DNA of 64,000 bases. It comes from Ophioderma brevispina (lineage: Eukaryota > Echinodermata > Ophiuroidea > Amphilepidida > Ophiodermatidae). A program made the translations under genes and the position numbers. Location of the stretch: NCBI GenBank assembly GCA_023653785.1, contig JAMKCH010049355.1, forward strand, positions 1 to 64,000, written 5' to 3'. Below are positions 1 through 12,660 of this stretch, in pieces (position 1 is the first letter of the stretch; the number at the start of each line of letters is the position of its first letter). The notes below the pieces were generated by a model. The model was not told where the DNA came from, did no database searches, and was given only the letters and a program-made list of their open reading frames with translations.

Positions 1-1264
1 TATATTTTAGTTTAATTTGAAAAAAGTAGTACACCCAAAAAAAAAAAACCCCAAAAAAACAAAACAATCTATTGATTTTCGCATTTACTATCATTAAGTC
101 ATGTAGTGTAGTGGGGATCGGTTTAGGACTTTGTAATCTTAAGGCCAGTCGCTCTATGTAAGGTATGTCTTAATTTTATTCATATGATTATAGGTAATTG
201 TGACATTAGAATGTATACATTACCCTCAACACAAAGGTATAACCTGTTTGAAATCTTATTCTTCCCGGTTTTCCCTTTGTTTTTGCCTTTTTTCTCAAAT
301 GTTTCTCAATTGTTTGCCTGAAATATAACTTTTTACAACCACTTGGTACTAATCACCGTTTGTTATGATACGATGCTACAAAGTTAAAATTACAATTTGG
401 TCAGAGGATTGTAATACGTTTTAAATTCTTACTATTGTTTAAGCAAGTCAAAACCCACAAAAACGTTGAAGCTTAGATTTTACGCCTTTGTTTTATTCCG
501 TTCCTGCCATGTTTCTTATTTTTACGGCTCTAGTTTATTTTCGTTCTTCATGTAGTGAGTCCCAGCTGCCAGTCAAATGACTGTTTTTTTTTAACAAATA
601 TATTTTTAACAGGTGGATGGGATGGGTTGTATCAAAAACATCTGCGAACTACTGAGAATATCTTGGAAGTTGTCCCTGAATCTAAACATGGCCGTTTGAC
701 ACCACACTATCAGCTTCATACCACCTTATAGCATGTGCTGCAACTATATTATTAACACTTTGTGCACAGAATACAAATATTTCCTGACCTCCTTTTACGG
801 GTACTACTATAGGCCCAACTGCACCCTACATAAGCTTGATAGTAGCTTTTGAACTTTTTTTGAGGTAACTTTTGGCTGTGGCATATTGGTTCGCCATTAA
901 TTCAATGAGATGGTTTGCACCTCTTTTTCAATGGCACACCAAAAGTGGGCTGTCTCAGTCTTGTCTGGTCTATGCATACGTCATAGGTCACCAGTAGAGG
1001 GTGACCTTTCTGGTCTCATATAGGTTTACCCCCTCCGGACCCCTGTGGATGGTTTACCAAGGCTCCAATGCACACAACGTTACCCCCAGCACAGCCCACA
1101 TCTCACAGCTCAAATCAAAAAACAACAGCACAGATCCACATAAAACGCTTTCTTTCTCCTTGATCTTTCCTGCAACACAGGTGCGCCGATGGGGGGGGGC
1201 ACTCCCATCGTGGAAGTGACACGTATGTTAGGCTGTACGACCCCCTTTTCAATCAAGCATCATT
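1..1264. other. Intergenic, no feature recognised
   Basis: AT-rich sequence with short A, T and G runs. The frame at 1001-1219 has no domain and I do not support it as a gene. Confidence 0.4.
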
Positions 1265-1530
1265 GTCCCCCAAGAACCCCATATTTTTTTTTAATTTTCA
1301 ACCAAAGACCACATATTTGTGAAAATTTTCACACTGTCACCCAAAGACCCCTATTTTGGGAAATTTTGAAATTTTCACCCAAAGACCTATTTTGTTTTAG
1401 AGATTCTGCAAAGATCTCACCCATCAAAGACCCCAAATTTTTTGGAAATTTGGCAAATTTGTCACTCGAAAACACCTATTTGGGGCAATTTGGCTGTCTC
1501 TCACCAAAACAAAGGCAGCTACTTTTTTTC
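1265..1530 (+). repeat. Degenerate tandem repeat, units of about 50 bases
   Basis: Roughly five imperfect units of the form 'ccaaagacccctatttt...gaaattttcac'. Period and phase drift, and the long frame across it is a product of the repeat, not a gene. Similar phrases occur in reverse orientation near 9930-10030 and 15880-15990. Confidence 0.55.
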
Positions 1531-2229
1531 AGTCCTCTGTCACCGTAATCCCCTGCTTTGAGCGGCTGAGCCTTAACCAACACCCATATCCATTTCATAT
1601 GTGGCGTGACCCCCCACCCGGAACATGCCGATACAAAACAATGGGAATCATGTTTGCGGTAGAAGTGTGAGATACCTCCTATGCTCCTTCCACTACAGCC
1701 ATTACAGCCCCGTCTTGACCACCCTCAAATCTACAGACCTGTAAAGCTTTGCAATCTATACATTGCCTATATTGGCTCATGAATGTATCAAAGTATCCAA
1801 GACGTAGGGGGCCCGTCTGGCAGCCGACAAATTTTTAACGAAGACATTAATACAACTTTTCAATTGCTACAATGTGCACCACCTACAATCTACAAACCAA
1901 GCTTTGTCAATTATATTAGATCCGACAGCCTCTCCCTCATGCCAAGTTCTACTATCCACGGTATGCTACTGCTACTCTAGAAGTAGTAAGGATCATTAAT
2001 ATCTGAAATCCTGATAATAATTCAACTTCTGCTGGACACGGCCTTCCAATGAGAAGAACCTGGAACATAGTGCCTGTACATGTAAACGCTCATCCATTAG
2101 GTACTACTCTATAAAGTACAGAAATACAAAAATTATATGTTAGCCTGTTTGATGTTTTTCATGATTTTTTCCATATTTTCAACAGTTTGGTAATTTGCTC
2201 ATTCACTATTTCAAATTGCTATACATATT

Positions 2230-2258
2230 CAAGGTGCATGAGAGATTTTGAGGCATCC

Positions 2259-2292
<34 letters not shown>

Positions 2293-2350
2293 TATGAATT
2301 TTCACATTTTAGGCACCTGCTTTGTGAAATCTCTCATTGCAAGCACTTTA
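2230..2350. repeat. Short internally deleted MITE containing T28
   Basis: The left end 'aaggtgcatgagagatttt' and right end 'gaaatctctcattgcaag' are terminal inverted repeats of the AGGTGCAACGAGAGATTT family. Between them only about 80 bases remain, of which 2260-2287 is an unbroken T run. Confidence 0.6.
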
Positions 2351-2546
2351 TTTGTGAACAGAAAGTTGGTCATTATATCTATCAGCAATGAGCTCCTGCA
2401 TTTTTTTTTAGTTAAAAAGCTATGTGCTAATGTGGAATTTTTTTAATTGCATTTTCAAACCACTTTTTTTTTAACTGTTTTACAAAAATTTCTCTTGAAA
2501 AACAAAAATAAATAGAGTAAAATGAAGTAATAAGGGTAAAGATGTT

Positions 2547-2666
2547 CCTGTTTATGCAAGAATACTGTGTCCGAGGCAGTAAAAACATGGATTAATGGTG
2601 AGGCGAAGCCGAGACCCATTATTCAAAGTTTTTACTGCGAGGACACCTTATTTCGGCATAAACAGG
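2547..2666. repeat. Foldback element with arms of about 38 bases
   Basis: Left arm 2547-2586 (CCTGTTTATGC...GCAGTAAAAAC) pairs with right arm 2629-2666 (GTTTTTACTGC...GCATAAACAGG). The loop is itself partly palindromic around GGCGAAGCC near 2606. Weaker pairing continues outward towards about 2510 and 2700. Confidence 0.7.
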
Positions 2667-4369
2667 ACTCGCACCCTTTATTTCTATTCTATTACCCAAA
2701 TAAATGAACTAATAAGAGAAAAAATGGCAATTTCTTCCTAAAAACGGAACAGTTGTTTACGTCTTTATAGCGCGCGGTCGTGATTTCCGTCGCGCGTAAG
2801 GTTAGCGCGTGCGCCTATATAGCGATGGTGACACGCGCCGAAATAATGTTCACTTTGCATCACGCACTAGGGCTCAATCGCGACCCTTATCTCAGAATAA
2901 ATGGGCAGTAACTAACCAATCAAGACACAACTTTTGATAATGGCAGTAAAGGTAATAGAATTTTAATTTTTAAAATTTGTGCTTTTGTTGATAACACACA
3001 CTGATCGAAACCCTTTCTTTTTCTTGGCTCAAGTAATCTAAATATCATACCTGATCGATCACTGCACCAAACTCTAACAGAAACTTCATCTAAAACCATG
3101 TTTCAACTTCAACCCACTGACCACTGACCCTGGGTAAACAATACATTTTACCTCAACATGCTTAACCCTACATAAGCCCCTGTCACCCCAGTACAGTTTC
3201 TTGGAAATCTTCCACTTGAATCTGCACTGAACTAGGCCAACTGAGCCCCCTGGTTATGAGGCTACCTACACACTTGCTCCGTCAATACTGCACACTTTAT
3301 TGAATACATCCACCCTTCCATCCTGGTAGTAAAAATAGTTGCGGTGATATAAACGCATATCAATCTAGTAATTACAAATAATCATGGCGTTTAGTCATCA
3401 ATTCCTACAGTGCTGTATATAGTTGTACTACAGGAAGGCCGTGTAATGAATATGTGTTGATGTTGGTTTTCATTCAGGGTGGGTGTGAGGTCTTCTTAAT
3501 ACAATTCACCAATCCTTCGAAGAAAATAAAAATTGAAGGGAGAGACCGGTAATAATTTCTTTATATGAAACGAAACCTTCCTTTGAAACGCATTCCCGTC
3601 TTGTATTATTACAAGAAACACTCTATGGGTTCTTAATATAACAGTTAAGTATATAAAAGTTTTTTTTATACCAACTTATATTGCAATTATTTTGGCTTGT
3701 AATATAATACAATAATGAATTGGCACATCAGATTCAGTATTGGACCTTAGGGTTGACAAATTAGTGTTAAAATTTGCAAAGGGCGGGGGGGGGGACATCA
3801 TAGTTTTGATATTTTTAAAAACCTCCCCTTGCCCCCCTGTCCCCCACCGCTGTATAAGGTAGAGAATCAAACACTTACCCTTCTATCATAATCAGTTCAA
3901 GGGTTTAACTACTACATGTGACCTCCATTGTTGATGGTGCGGTGTTACATTTTGTTGCCATCCATGGTGTGGCCAAAAGAAGATATCGTAATCTTCCCAC
4001 ACTGCTTGTTTTCCAATAAGTTTTGTACATGCAGGTAGTCATATGAATCATTATAACAAAACATGCTTTAATGCACGTTTGTGATCAGTACTGTTAAATT
4101 TAGCCATGTTTTCATCTCTAACGATGCACATCACTACCTGTACAAAAACCTCATTGGAAGCAATGCATTTTATGAAGCTACTGATTCTCCTCTTGGTGGT
4201 GGCCTTAGGGTGGTCAGAGGAGCATTGTTTCACATTCTTTGAGGGGATATTGGGAAAGAAAAGACAATATTCAAGGGCAGTAATCAGGAGTATAGTGGGT
4301 GTGTAATGAACTTTGAAAAAGTGGACCTTTTTTTTGTAAAAGTGGACTAGCCGCTCTCGCTGGATCACC
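2667..4369. other. Intergenic, no gene recognised
   Basis: Contains a more CpG-rich patch at about 2765-2890 and a G run near 3783-3794. No coding sequence is supported. Confidence 0.35.
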
Positions 4370-4713
4370 TTAAAGGTGCAACAAGAGATTTGAGGCACCC
4401 AAACATTGTGTCATAATAGTATTTTCATATATATTAGCACCTCCATAGATTTTTTACTTTTAATTTAGCTACATAAATGTCTTAAAAGAGAGAAAAACGG
4501 GATTTTGATTTGCTCTTATTTCAATATAAAACATAGGCTGATTTCGTTATTTGCTCCTATTAACAAAAAAATTTTAGAGAAATGTTCAAATTTGTGTACC
4601 AAAGAATCATTTCTCAGATTAATCCTTTCAGATGGGAAAGCTTTACTCAGGGCAAACACTTTCGATTTTTTTAGGGACACCTGATGTGTTAAATCTCTCG
4701 TTTGGCACCTTAA
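4370..4713. mobile_element. MITE, AGGTGCAACGAGAGATTT family, TTAA at both ends
   Basis: The left end TTAAAGGTGCAACAAGAGAT is mirrored by the right end ATCTCTCGTTTGGCACCTTAA. TTAA flanks the inverted repeats, as for elements that insert at TTAA. It is non-coding; frames on both strands are repeat-derived. Confidence 0.7.
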
Positions 4714-6225
4714 ATAAAGCACAATGCAGGTGTGGCAATCTGGAGGGTATCTCTTGTGGCCATCAGCAATCTGTGGCCCCCCAACAGAACCCCCCATCTT
4801 TTCCTTCCCAAATTTCCCTCCAGTGGACCTATCCCTTAAAAATAAAAATGGTCCTTTTTGAACGTTTGAACATCCATCACCAAAGTGGACTTTCTTGTCA
4901 TAAATACTTAATAAATTGCTGCTTGCAGTTTCACCATGAGCTACCTGGAGTTTGCATCACACAACTCTTAGAATTTCATTTGCTACTTTCCAGCGACTTA
5001 CCTGCACTGAATACAGCGTCAGTTGTGTCCCCAGGCATTTGATCAGAAGTTGCCAAATTCCCCAATTTGTACTGCCAGGGGGAAAACTTCATCATAAGTT
5101 GTCTGAGTTGATTTCTTCAATGCACGTGTAAACTTGATGGAATCGCATTCGTAATGCAAGAAAAAATGCCCAATTTACATTTATTTTGCCCAAATTGTCT
5201 GAAATTTTGTTGAAATCACCCAGCAAAGACAAAGATGAAAATATATGTTTTGGTCACATCATCCTGCTTTTTTTGAGTCAAGGGTGAAAATTCCACCCCG
5301 CCATCCTTCTGCCTCCGGTTGTTACGCCACTGACAGGAGTGTGTCATGGGAGGGTCAGGGGAAGCTGTCTTCTATCAATTGCAACACATGGAAAAAAAGA
5401 GGGGGGAAAAAGAAAAAAAAAGAGGAAAAAAGAAAGGAAAAGAATTTGGAAAATTTGCAAAAGTAAGCATGAATTGTGCCTTTTGTGCAGGCAGGTCTTC
5501 CAGATATAGCCTAGATATGCCCAACTTCTGAGGGGACCCGTCACCTTTATTGTAGCTTAATTGTGCAGTGCACACCAGTGCTTACATCCCAGCCCTCAAC
5601 CTCAAGCCCCCCCAGAAAAATTACCCTGCCCCCAGCCTGCTGAATAAGCCTGCAAAATATACCAAAGGGTGACTTGCACCTTGACCACGAGTCGCCTTGT
5701 TGTCACACTATGCATGTATGACCATAACATTTGCAGCATCCTGAAATGGGAAATTGGTCAATTCAGATCCCCATTTCCCAAATATCCTGAACATACAGCC
5801 ATTGGTGAACTCCTCTTTTTATATTCTCAACCAGTGATTAATTAATCGTAGTTAGGGAACTGATGGTGGAGGCAGCATATGAAAGTTAAAAATGTCTCCA
5901 CACTCTTGTAAGTATTCAGCAGGATTATCTTGGAAATCAGGGTAAATTAATTACGGTGCTTAATACAGCAACATCAATTACCTCCAACCTGCCAACTCAC
6001 GCATTCCATTTCAATTACAGGCACACTAAGAACTGGTTATATTTCATAGGGCGGTCTACTTCACATCTTAACAAGAGTGCAGCCAGCACCAACCACCAAA
6101 CCAGATTTGAACAGAATGGTTTTAAAAATATCTTAAAATTTTACTTTTTGGAGAAATTTTTTTATTTGCACTTTTTGTGTCTCTTCTGCCAGCAGTGTGG
6201 CACATAAGAGATTTAGGGAATTACA
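4714..6225. other. Intergenic with decayed repeat pieces
   Basis: Includes a piece with 'agtggacc' phrases (4820-4895) shared with 14885-14960 and 20685-20760, a TTACGCCACTG end of a hAT-like MITE near 5322-5332, and an A/G-rich tract at 5390-5450. No gene is supported. Confidence 0.4.
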
Positions 6226-6403
6226 AGATAGGATTGTTGTTTTTGCCTATCTAATATCGTGTCATATTGGATGGGCAGTCCAATATTTTGAGTATGGAAT
6301 GCCAGCGACGCAGTGTCACTATAAAACAAAACTATTGGACTGCCCATCCATATGACACAATATTAAGATAGGCAAAAAACCCCAAAAAAACAAATCCTAT
6401 CTT
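6226..6403. repeat. Foldback element with arms of about 60 bases
   Basis: The left arm (6227-6284, from GATAGGATTGTT through TTGGATGGGCAGTCCAATA) pairs with the right arm (6333-6401, TATTGGACTGCCCATCCA through AAATCCTAT). The single-stranded centre is about 50 bases. Confidence 0.75.
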
Positions 6404-6574
6404 TTTATTCTCATTCGTATTTAGTTTTTTGGTTTTTTAATCACCAAAATATGTTTTTTATTTCATAATATTAATTAAAAGGCAAAATTAGTCCCCCCAC
6501 TCTAAAATGACCCAACCATACTCGCTGTCTGCACTGCAATCACCTAGCACACACGCGTAAAACAGTGATTTCAT

Positions 6575-6800
6575 ACTAGGTGTCCTTAAATTTAAAAGTT
6601 AAATCCCTGGTTTTCCACTGATGTAAAAAGCTTTTCATCCAAATACCCCCATCTGAAGGGATTAAGCTGAGAAATTTTAATTTCTTGGTACAAAATTGTG
6701 AAATAGGAAATTGAAAGTATGTTTTATATTGAAATATAAGCACATCAAAATTATCCTCTTTGTTTCCACTTGCAATTTTGGACATTTCTGTACCAAAGCA
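6575..6800 (+). repeat. Partial copy of the AGGTGCAACGAGAGATTT MITE family
   Basis: It shares the inner blocks of the copies at 13281 and 36261: 'ggtgtcctta', 'gatgtaaaaagcttttcatc', 'ccccatctgaagggatt' and 'tgttttatattgaaatata'. The terminal inverted repeats are missing or eroded. Confidence 0.6.
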
Positions 6801-6953
6801 GGAAAGAGATCCTTTGATGGCTGTAGCTATATGAAATCACTATATGCCATAATATCGGATCCTCCAATGGCTGTTTACACCAACAAAACACCCTTAATGA
6901 TTTGAAAATTTAAGGATAAAACTATTTTTTTATATAGGTCACAATAAAGGTTC

Positions 6954-7218
6954 TTAAAGGGGCTTTGGGGATCCACAGCCTCGTCCCGCGACTTACCCCA
7001 AAAGTTGAGATTTTTTATATCATCTTAACTGTTCGCATAAGTATCGTATTGGTGCCCGAGTATTACGTGCTATTTTTCGATCAACTTAAGGAAATTCAAC
7101 AATTTTTTTGTATTTTCTTTTTTCTGTCCGTACACGGACAGAATTTACAACACAGTGGCCTAGGACAAGCATGAAATGCACATTTGGCTCATAACTCAAA
7201 TTTTGGAAAGCACCTTAA
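6954..7218 (+). mobile_element. MITE, second family (AGGTGCATTTCGTGAT type)
   Basis: Begins TTAAAGGGGCTTTGGGGATC and ends near 'caccttaa'. Its body shares 'ccacagcctcgtccc', 'tatatcatctt' and the palindromic 'ctgtccgtacacggacag' with copies at 38181, 43010 and 58541. Confidence 0.65.
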
Positions 7219-8329
7219 CTAATAATTAAAATCCTTGAACCTGAAATTGCTTTTTTTCAAAGAACCATTTTTTGAATTTTTGTTTATTATTTCAAAGGAG
7301 AATTACCTCTTATCAAAAGTAATTTATAAATTGAAATTTTTCTGTATTGAATGTTTTTTCCTTGAGTTCACAACACATTGCTCATTTTCTTATAAAAGGA
7401 TGGCCACGTAATATACGATTTCTTAGGAAAGAGTTCCACCAATAATTTTCACAATTACCTTTTAAAACTCTTTTAAAAAAAGTGGGGGGTGGGGGGTTTT
7501 TTTTTGTTTTAATTCAGTTTATAATACCTTTCCCCTATAGTGCGTCTTTTCCATGAAATTGGGCAACTTTCACCATTTGGATGATTCAATCACAAAATTG
7601 TTTATGTAATTAGACCAAACATTTTCATAATGATCAATGAGTTACTTATTGACCTAACTCAAAGGTGTTCATATGCCACCCAAAATGGAAATAAACATGT
7701 AATGATTAAATGGGGATGGTCCGATTTAATGTATAAAGTTTTTCAATTTGATAGAATGGCCTTCACCCTAAACCCCCTCTGTTGAAATTTCGTGCCGATA
7801 TTTCATCCTATTTTGGATGTGACAGCTATAAACGTTAGTGTGTGAGCCCCCCATAGAGTACTTGTGTACGCTATTATTGGTCGACCAAAATGGAGTACAC
7901 TTTCGCTCATAACTCCACACCAAACACCATTTAGCCCTAGATTTCACAGGCGTAAATTAGAAAATAGTAGCTTTCTTTCTTCTGATCAAAATTTACTACT
8001 CCTGGTTCAAAATCCTGAGCTTCTGTGGACGATGCTATAGCGATCGGCCCATGACTTTAACATGTAACCAAGTGTCAGTGTCCTAGTGTTGGGAGTTAAT
8101 AGACTTTTTATAAAAATGGTATTTGCTGTAATTTTCAGGCAACGAACTTTGACTTACATTTGACAAAGAGTATTGGATCACTTGGAATGCACAGAATTGT
8201 CTAAATAAAACTTGGCCTCTTTTACATTGTGTCACACTTTGGTGACCAATTCCATGGAAAGACCCATGTGCTAAAATGAGAGTTTATGGTTTTACACTTA
8301 GCCATTATGTTAATACTTAATAATAGCTT
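7219..8329. other. Intergenic, no gene recognised
   Basis: AT-rich with T and G runs (near 7483-7505). No supported gene or intact element. Confidence 0.35.
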
Positions 8330-8804
8330 TATACCGTGTTGTTCCTAATAAACACCCCTGCTCTAATAAACGCCCCCTACGATTTTTGGATAAAACAATT
8401 CAAGAAAATGAGTTAAGCTTACCCAAATCACATGATTTAATGGCCGGGACTGTCGTAATCTGTATCATAATCGCTGTTGTCATCAATGCTTTCTGCTTAT
8501 GATCCGTCACTAATGATAACTGGCCACCCAAGCCCATTATAACAATCTTACAGCACGGAAAAATGCACTTTCTCGTTAATTTCGCCAGGCGACCTCGCTT
8601 ATAAAATGATCCTTAGATATCTAAGAGCATCGTCAGGCGTGTGGTTTGTTCATTTATTGGCATTATATTGGTAATCAGTGAAAATAAGTGTGTGTAAGGT
8701 GATTTTTGCGGGATTTTTAACTTTCCATTTTTTATTGTAATAAACGCCCCTCCTTTTGAAAAATGCACCGCCCCCGGGGCGTTTATTAGGAACAATACGG
8801 TATA
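8330..8804. mobile_element. MITE with TACCGTGTTGTTCCTAATAAAC ends
   Basis: The left end TACCGTGTTGTTCCTAATAA and right end TTATTAGGAACAATACGGTA are inverted repeats of about 22 bases, next to C-rich blocks (AAACGCCCC). TA on both flanks may be the target duplication. A second, shorter copy lies at 41346-41727. Confidence 0.75.
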
Positions 8805-8988
8805 CAGTGTTTATTAGGTTTACTTGGGCCCCCAATGGAAACAAGCTACTTTTATGTGGCTTTCTTGGGTCACCCTAGGAATTCCATTTTTAGCATTATT
8901 CATAGTTTATATTGTCAAGAATTTTCTACTTACTGTAATTATTTTATATTTTTAAATGTATATCATGTTGTATGAATGCCTGAATAAA

Positions 8989-9104
8989 ATCAATCAGTCA
9001 ATCAACCAACCAACCAACCAATCAATCAATCAATCAATCACTCACTCACTCACTCACTCACTCACTCACTCACTCACTCAATCAATCAATCAATCAATCA
9101 ATCG
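8989..9104 (+). repeat. Tetranucleotide array (ATCA and CTCA blocks)
   Basis: Uninterrupted 4-base periodicity: mixed ATCA/ACCA units, then a block of about 11 CTCA units, then ATCA units again. The frame here encodes only Ile/Asn/Gln/Ser and Thr/His/Ser/Leu periodic peptides. Confidence 0.9.
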
Positions 9105-9504
9105 TAACCCCTACATTTTGACAGAGAAAATGGTATCAGGTCCATTTTCTTGAGTGAATGATGTTTAAAAAGGACCATTGAAATCCACTTCTGGAGTTGA
9201 AGTCTATGTTTACAACGTAAGCCATTTCCCCCTCTTCTGATAACAGTCCTCGTTTCAGATGTGTCACACCCCAAAATTGGCTACAGGCTACAATTGTGAT
9301 GCAGTTAAAGGTGCTTGTTCCAATTTATGCCTATTGTGTTCTCTACTTGATATGAGAGCCTGGCACTTGCCCATACGCCCCACCAAGTACCATGGGAAAC
9401 AAACTTGCAGTTTTGATGGTAGTAGCAATAATGCACATTGTCAAGCCCTATTCAATACTGTGCTAATGTTGATGGTTACTATTAAAATGGCATTTTTTTG
9501 TTAA

Positions 9505-9660
9505 TTTAGTATCCATTGGTTACTGGTGCCGTTCACGCCTTGGCTCATGCGTCTGTTCCGAATTATGATTTGCCATAGGATTTGTATTGTGATCAATGTG
9601 ATCAGTGGCTCGAACCAAAGTTAGCTTGAGCCAGTTGACCTGGCAACGGTCTTATGGCTC
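9505..9660 (+). pseudogene. Decayed PHD-finger-like retroelement fragment (copy A)
   Basis: Nucleotides 'tgttccgaattatgat' and 'gtgatcaatgtgatcagtgg' match 59395-59450, where they translate to a VPNYD...CDQCDQW motif like that of PHD fingers in some retrotransposon proteins. Here the frame is broken. Confidence 0.4.
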
Positions 9661-10874
9661 TAACATGCTCTCATCAGCAATCATCTTGGGAATGAACTGG
9701 ATTGAGGGCTCAAAATTTCATGACGCCAATGAGAAAAATACGTCTTTAATCTGAAATCAAAATCGACACTTACTTCCCCCGGTACATCAAGAGAGGTCCC
9801 CAAAGACGATCGGAACACACAACCTTTAACTGATGAATTTAACAACTCGGGGTTGGGGACACTCGCATATAAAATGAATACGGGTGGAGGCTCATGCTTT
9901 TCCAAACCAGGGCAGTGAGATGCACAACAAAGAGGGTCTTTGGGTGAGGAACAGCCAAATTGCTCTGAAATAGGGGTTATTTGGGTGTAAAATTTGCCAA
10001 TCTTCCCAAAATGGATCATTGGGGTGAATTTTAAAAAAAAAAATCTACTTAAAAAGTACATGACTTTGGTGAAACCTGTTCTAATTTTAGGTCTACACCC
10101 TTTCACAATATCTCTGATTGCCTCATTGACTGATAAAAGATGATATAGCCTCTGAGTAACCAATCAAAAAGACCTTCTATCTACACTTGTCTGGGACCTC
10201 GGCACCCCTGTAGCTAAAAATAATGAGAGTGTATGTGAAAAATCCTCCATTTTTCCATCGCTAAATAATGAGCCTTGTCCCCAGAACCCTGATTTTACCA
10301 GACGTTTTTTCAAAATTTTGGTATCTACAGAAAGAAAGCTACTATTTTTCTTCCTCTTTTACAAAGTAAAATCTTAGCATTAATTAAAGGTATGTTTGGT
10401 TTAAGATGTTTGAGTGAAGATATGCCCCCTTTTTGTCGACCATATTAATTTTACAACACAGTACTCGCTATGGGGTTCAAAATCACACCTTTTAGCTCTC
10501 ACTTAAAACGTGTTTGAAATAAATCAGCGCAAAACTTTACAGATGGGATTTTTGGGGTGACGCCATTCTACCAAGATGAAAAACTTACCATACTTAAATT
10601 GGGTCACCCCCCTTTAAAAAAGGAACAACCCCACTGTTTGAAAACCTCTTTATAGGCATTGTTGAATATACCTCTCATTTTATAAGTTCTAACTACCCAC
10701 CTTTGACTCAAGATTTTATGGAACAGAAAAGGTTGTCCCCTATTTTAATCAAAAGTTTTTTTAAAGGGTATTCTAAAAAAATGCATTTAACTTTGGGGTT
10801 TCTCATTGCTTCTGATATGACCAATCATGATTTTTCTTGTATTGAGCCTGATTCAACACATGATATACACCTTC

Positions 10875-11058
10875 CAGTGGCGTAACCAGCTTGTTTTCAG
10901 GGGGGGGGGGCAAAGGGGGGAACATAGATTTTCAGAGTGGGGGCAATCATATATTAAAATTTGTTGATATGTATGCCTATGTAAATCACTAATTTTTCAG
11001 GGGGGCAAGATTCCCATCGGGGGGGGGGGCAGCTGCCCCCCCTCTGAGTACGCCACGG
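10875..11058 (+). mobile_element. hAT-like MITE (CAGTGGCGTA ends), copy A
   Basis: The left end CAGTGGCGTAACCAG and right end TACGCCACGG are inverted repeats around G-rich DNA with runs of 10 or more G. The flanks ACACCTTC and AACCCTTC look like a degraded 8-base target duplication, the size hAT elements make. Confidence 0.7.
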
Positions 11059-11544
11059 AACCCTTCCCACAAGGAATGAAGGTTTCCTTTCCATACAGCC
11101 TTTGTATTTTGACTCTTCTTAAGTTTCTTTATTTTCCTGTTTCTTTCTTGGAACTTTATACTTAAATCCAGTTGTGTTGCACTTTTACTCAGCACTACAA
11201 AATAGTGTTCCCTTATGTTTTTGCCAGGCAACTGAACAAGTTTCTATGCACTATCCTTTTTTTAAAGAAATCAATTTTGAACTTCCCATTTCTTTCTTTT
11301 GAGGGTCTCTTTCCATGAGTTATAGAATTTCCACTGTTTGGTTTCTCCACCACCACTCCTGTTTAAACTGTGACAAAGCAAGAAAAGCTATAGAATTTCA
11401 CTTCATCTTACTTATGTACTTCCATCCTCATTTGTGGCCATGTTTAGATATGAGTCACATGGTCACCAACTGGGAACAAAAGTTACCTTGGGGTCAGTTG
11501 CAGAGTACACTTTATCCACAAGGATTTTGGCAAGGACTAATCGT

Positions 11545-11830
11545 CCCGGGGGGGGGGGGGTACTGACATTGGAAAGAGGTACGGGTATGTGCGGCCCTTA
11601 AGACCCCCTTTTCGCGTCTATCCAGCCGTTCCCAAGACCCCCAGTTGAAGCATAATTCAGTTCTTAAGGTCCCCTTTTCAGAAAATTTTGGCCTCAGAAG
11701 CTGAATTTTAGCCAAATTTATCAAAATTTCAGTTCCCAGCCCCTACTTTCAGAGATAAAATCCGTTCACAAGCCCCCACTTTCGGAAATCGGGGCCGCAC
11801 ATCCCTTCCTGAAAAAAAGTTGAGTGCCAT
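11545..11830 (+). repeat. G-run-led dispersed element, copy A
   Basis: Opens with CCCGGGGGG... followed by TACTGACATTGG, and contains a block of degenerate 'aagacccccttttcgcg' phrases. Copy B is at about 17455-17760. It resembles decayed hAT-like MITEs, but paired ends are not clear. Confidence 0.45.
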
Positions 11831-11841
11831 GCACATGCAAA

Positions 11842-12060
11842 TCACATTTTGTTTTAATTTTTAAGTTATTTCTGTTGCCAAATAAAAGGTAAGGAATCTA
11901 TTGAGTGTCTAATCTATATGAAATTAGTATTACGACACAATATTTGGATGCCTCAAAATTAAACACATACAAATCACCTTTTGTTTTAATTTTTAAGTTA
12001 TTTCTGTAGCCAAATAAAAGGTAGGGAATCTATTGAGTGTCTAATCAGTGAATAAGTAAA
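11842..12060 (+). repeat. Two tandem units of about 125 bases derived from the AGGTGCAAC MITE interior
   Basis: 'caaatcac', 'ttgttttaatttttaagtt', 'ccaaataaaaggta' and 'tctattgagtgtctaatc' recur in order at about 11842 and 11968. The same blocks are in MITE interiors at 36540-36600 and 58000-58075. Copy B carries the pair at about 17765-17985. Confidence 0.6.
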
Positions 12061-12089
12061 ATAATTCAGAATTACATGTTTTACTTGAT

Positions 12090-12660
12090 ATCTTAGAGCA
12101 ATAACAGCACATTTTTTGAAGAGCACCCCCAATTTTCAAATTTTGATATTTTTGCACAGTTATGTTGGTTATTGTCTAGAAAACTACACCTGCGAACGAG
12201 AATGCTAAAAAATGCTTATAAAATAAGCGATTTTGTAATTAGAATTGGGATCCCAGATTGTACTTAACGGCAGAGCTAGAAATGCTAAGTTTATGTCCGT
12301 CCATGATGAAATAGTGTCACCTCAAGAAAATGACCTCTAACTTGACTTACCTGAACCAATAAAACACCTAATGGATGAGCGTAGATACGTACTGTAACGT
12401 ACATGGTGCTATTTTCCGGCTATTTCATATTGGAAGGCCGTTTCCAGCAGCCGTTGAATTATTATCGGAGACCTCCGATATTAATTATTCTAATTACAAA
12501 ATTCCTTCGTTTGTGACACATAGACGTTTTCGAGCTTAACCATTCACAGGTATAGTTTATTAGCCAGTTACCAATTCAACCGTGTAAAAATCTCATTTTT
12601 GTTGAAAAATTGGGGCGCTCTTCAAAAAAATGTGCTATTATTGCTTAAACCATATCTTCT
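12090..12660. mobile_element. TIR element, CAATAAYAGCACATTTTTT ends, copy A
   Basis: The left end CAATAACAGCACATTTTTTG and right end AAAAAAATGTGCTATTATTG begin inverted repeats of about 45 bases that continue through GAAGAGC and CCCCAATTTTC. Copy B is at about 18025-18595, and a diverged relative spans 57300-58520. Confidence 0.7.

Noticed and set aside
1189..1548. 119-codon frame
   Set aside because: It covers the degenerate tandem repeat, and its peptide periodicity follows the DNA repeat.
8989..9104. Possible CRISPR-like array
   Set aside because: The repeat unit is 4 bases with no spacers; it is a microsatellite in animal DNA.
8956..9153. Frame with INQSINQ / THSLTHSL repeats
   Set aside because: It is a direct read-through of a tetranucleotide array with no other coding evidence.
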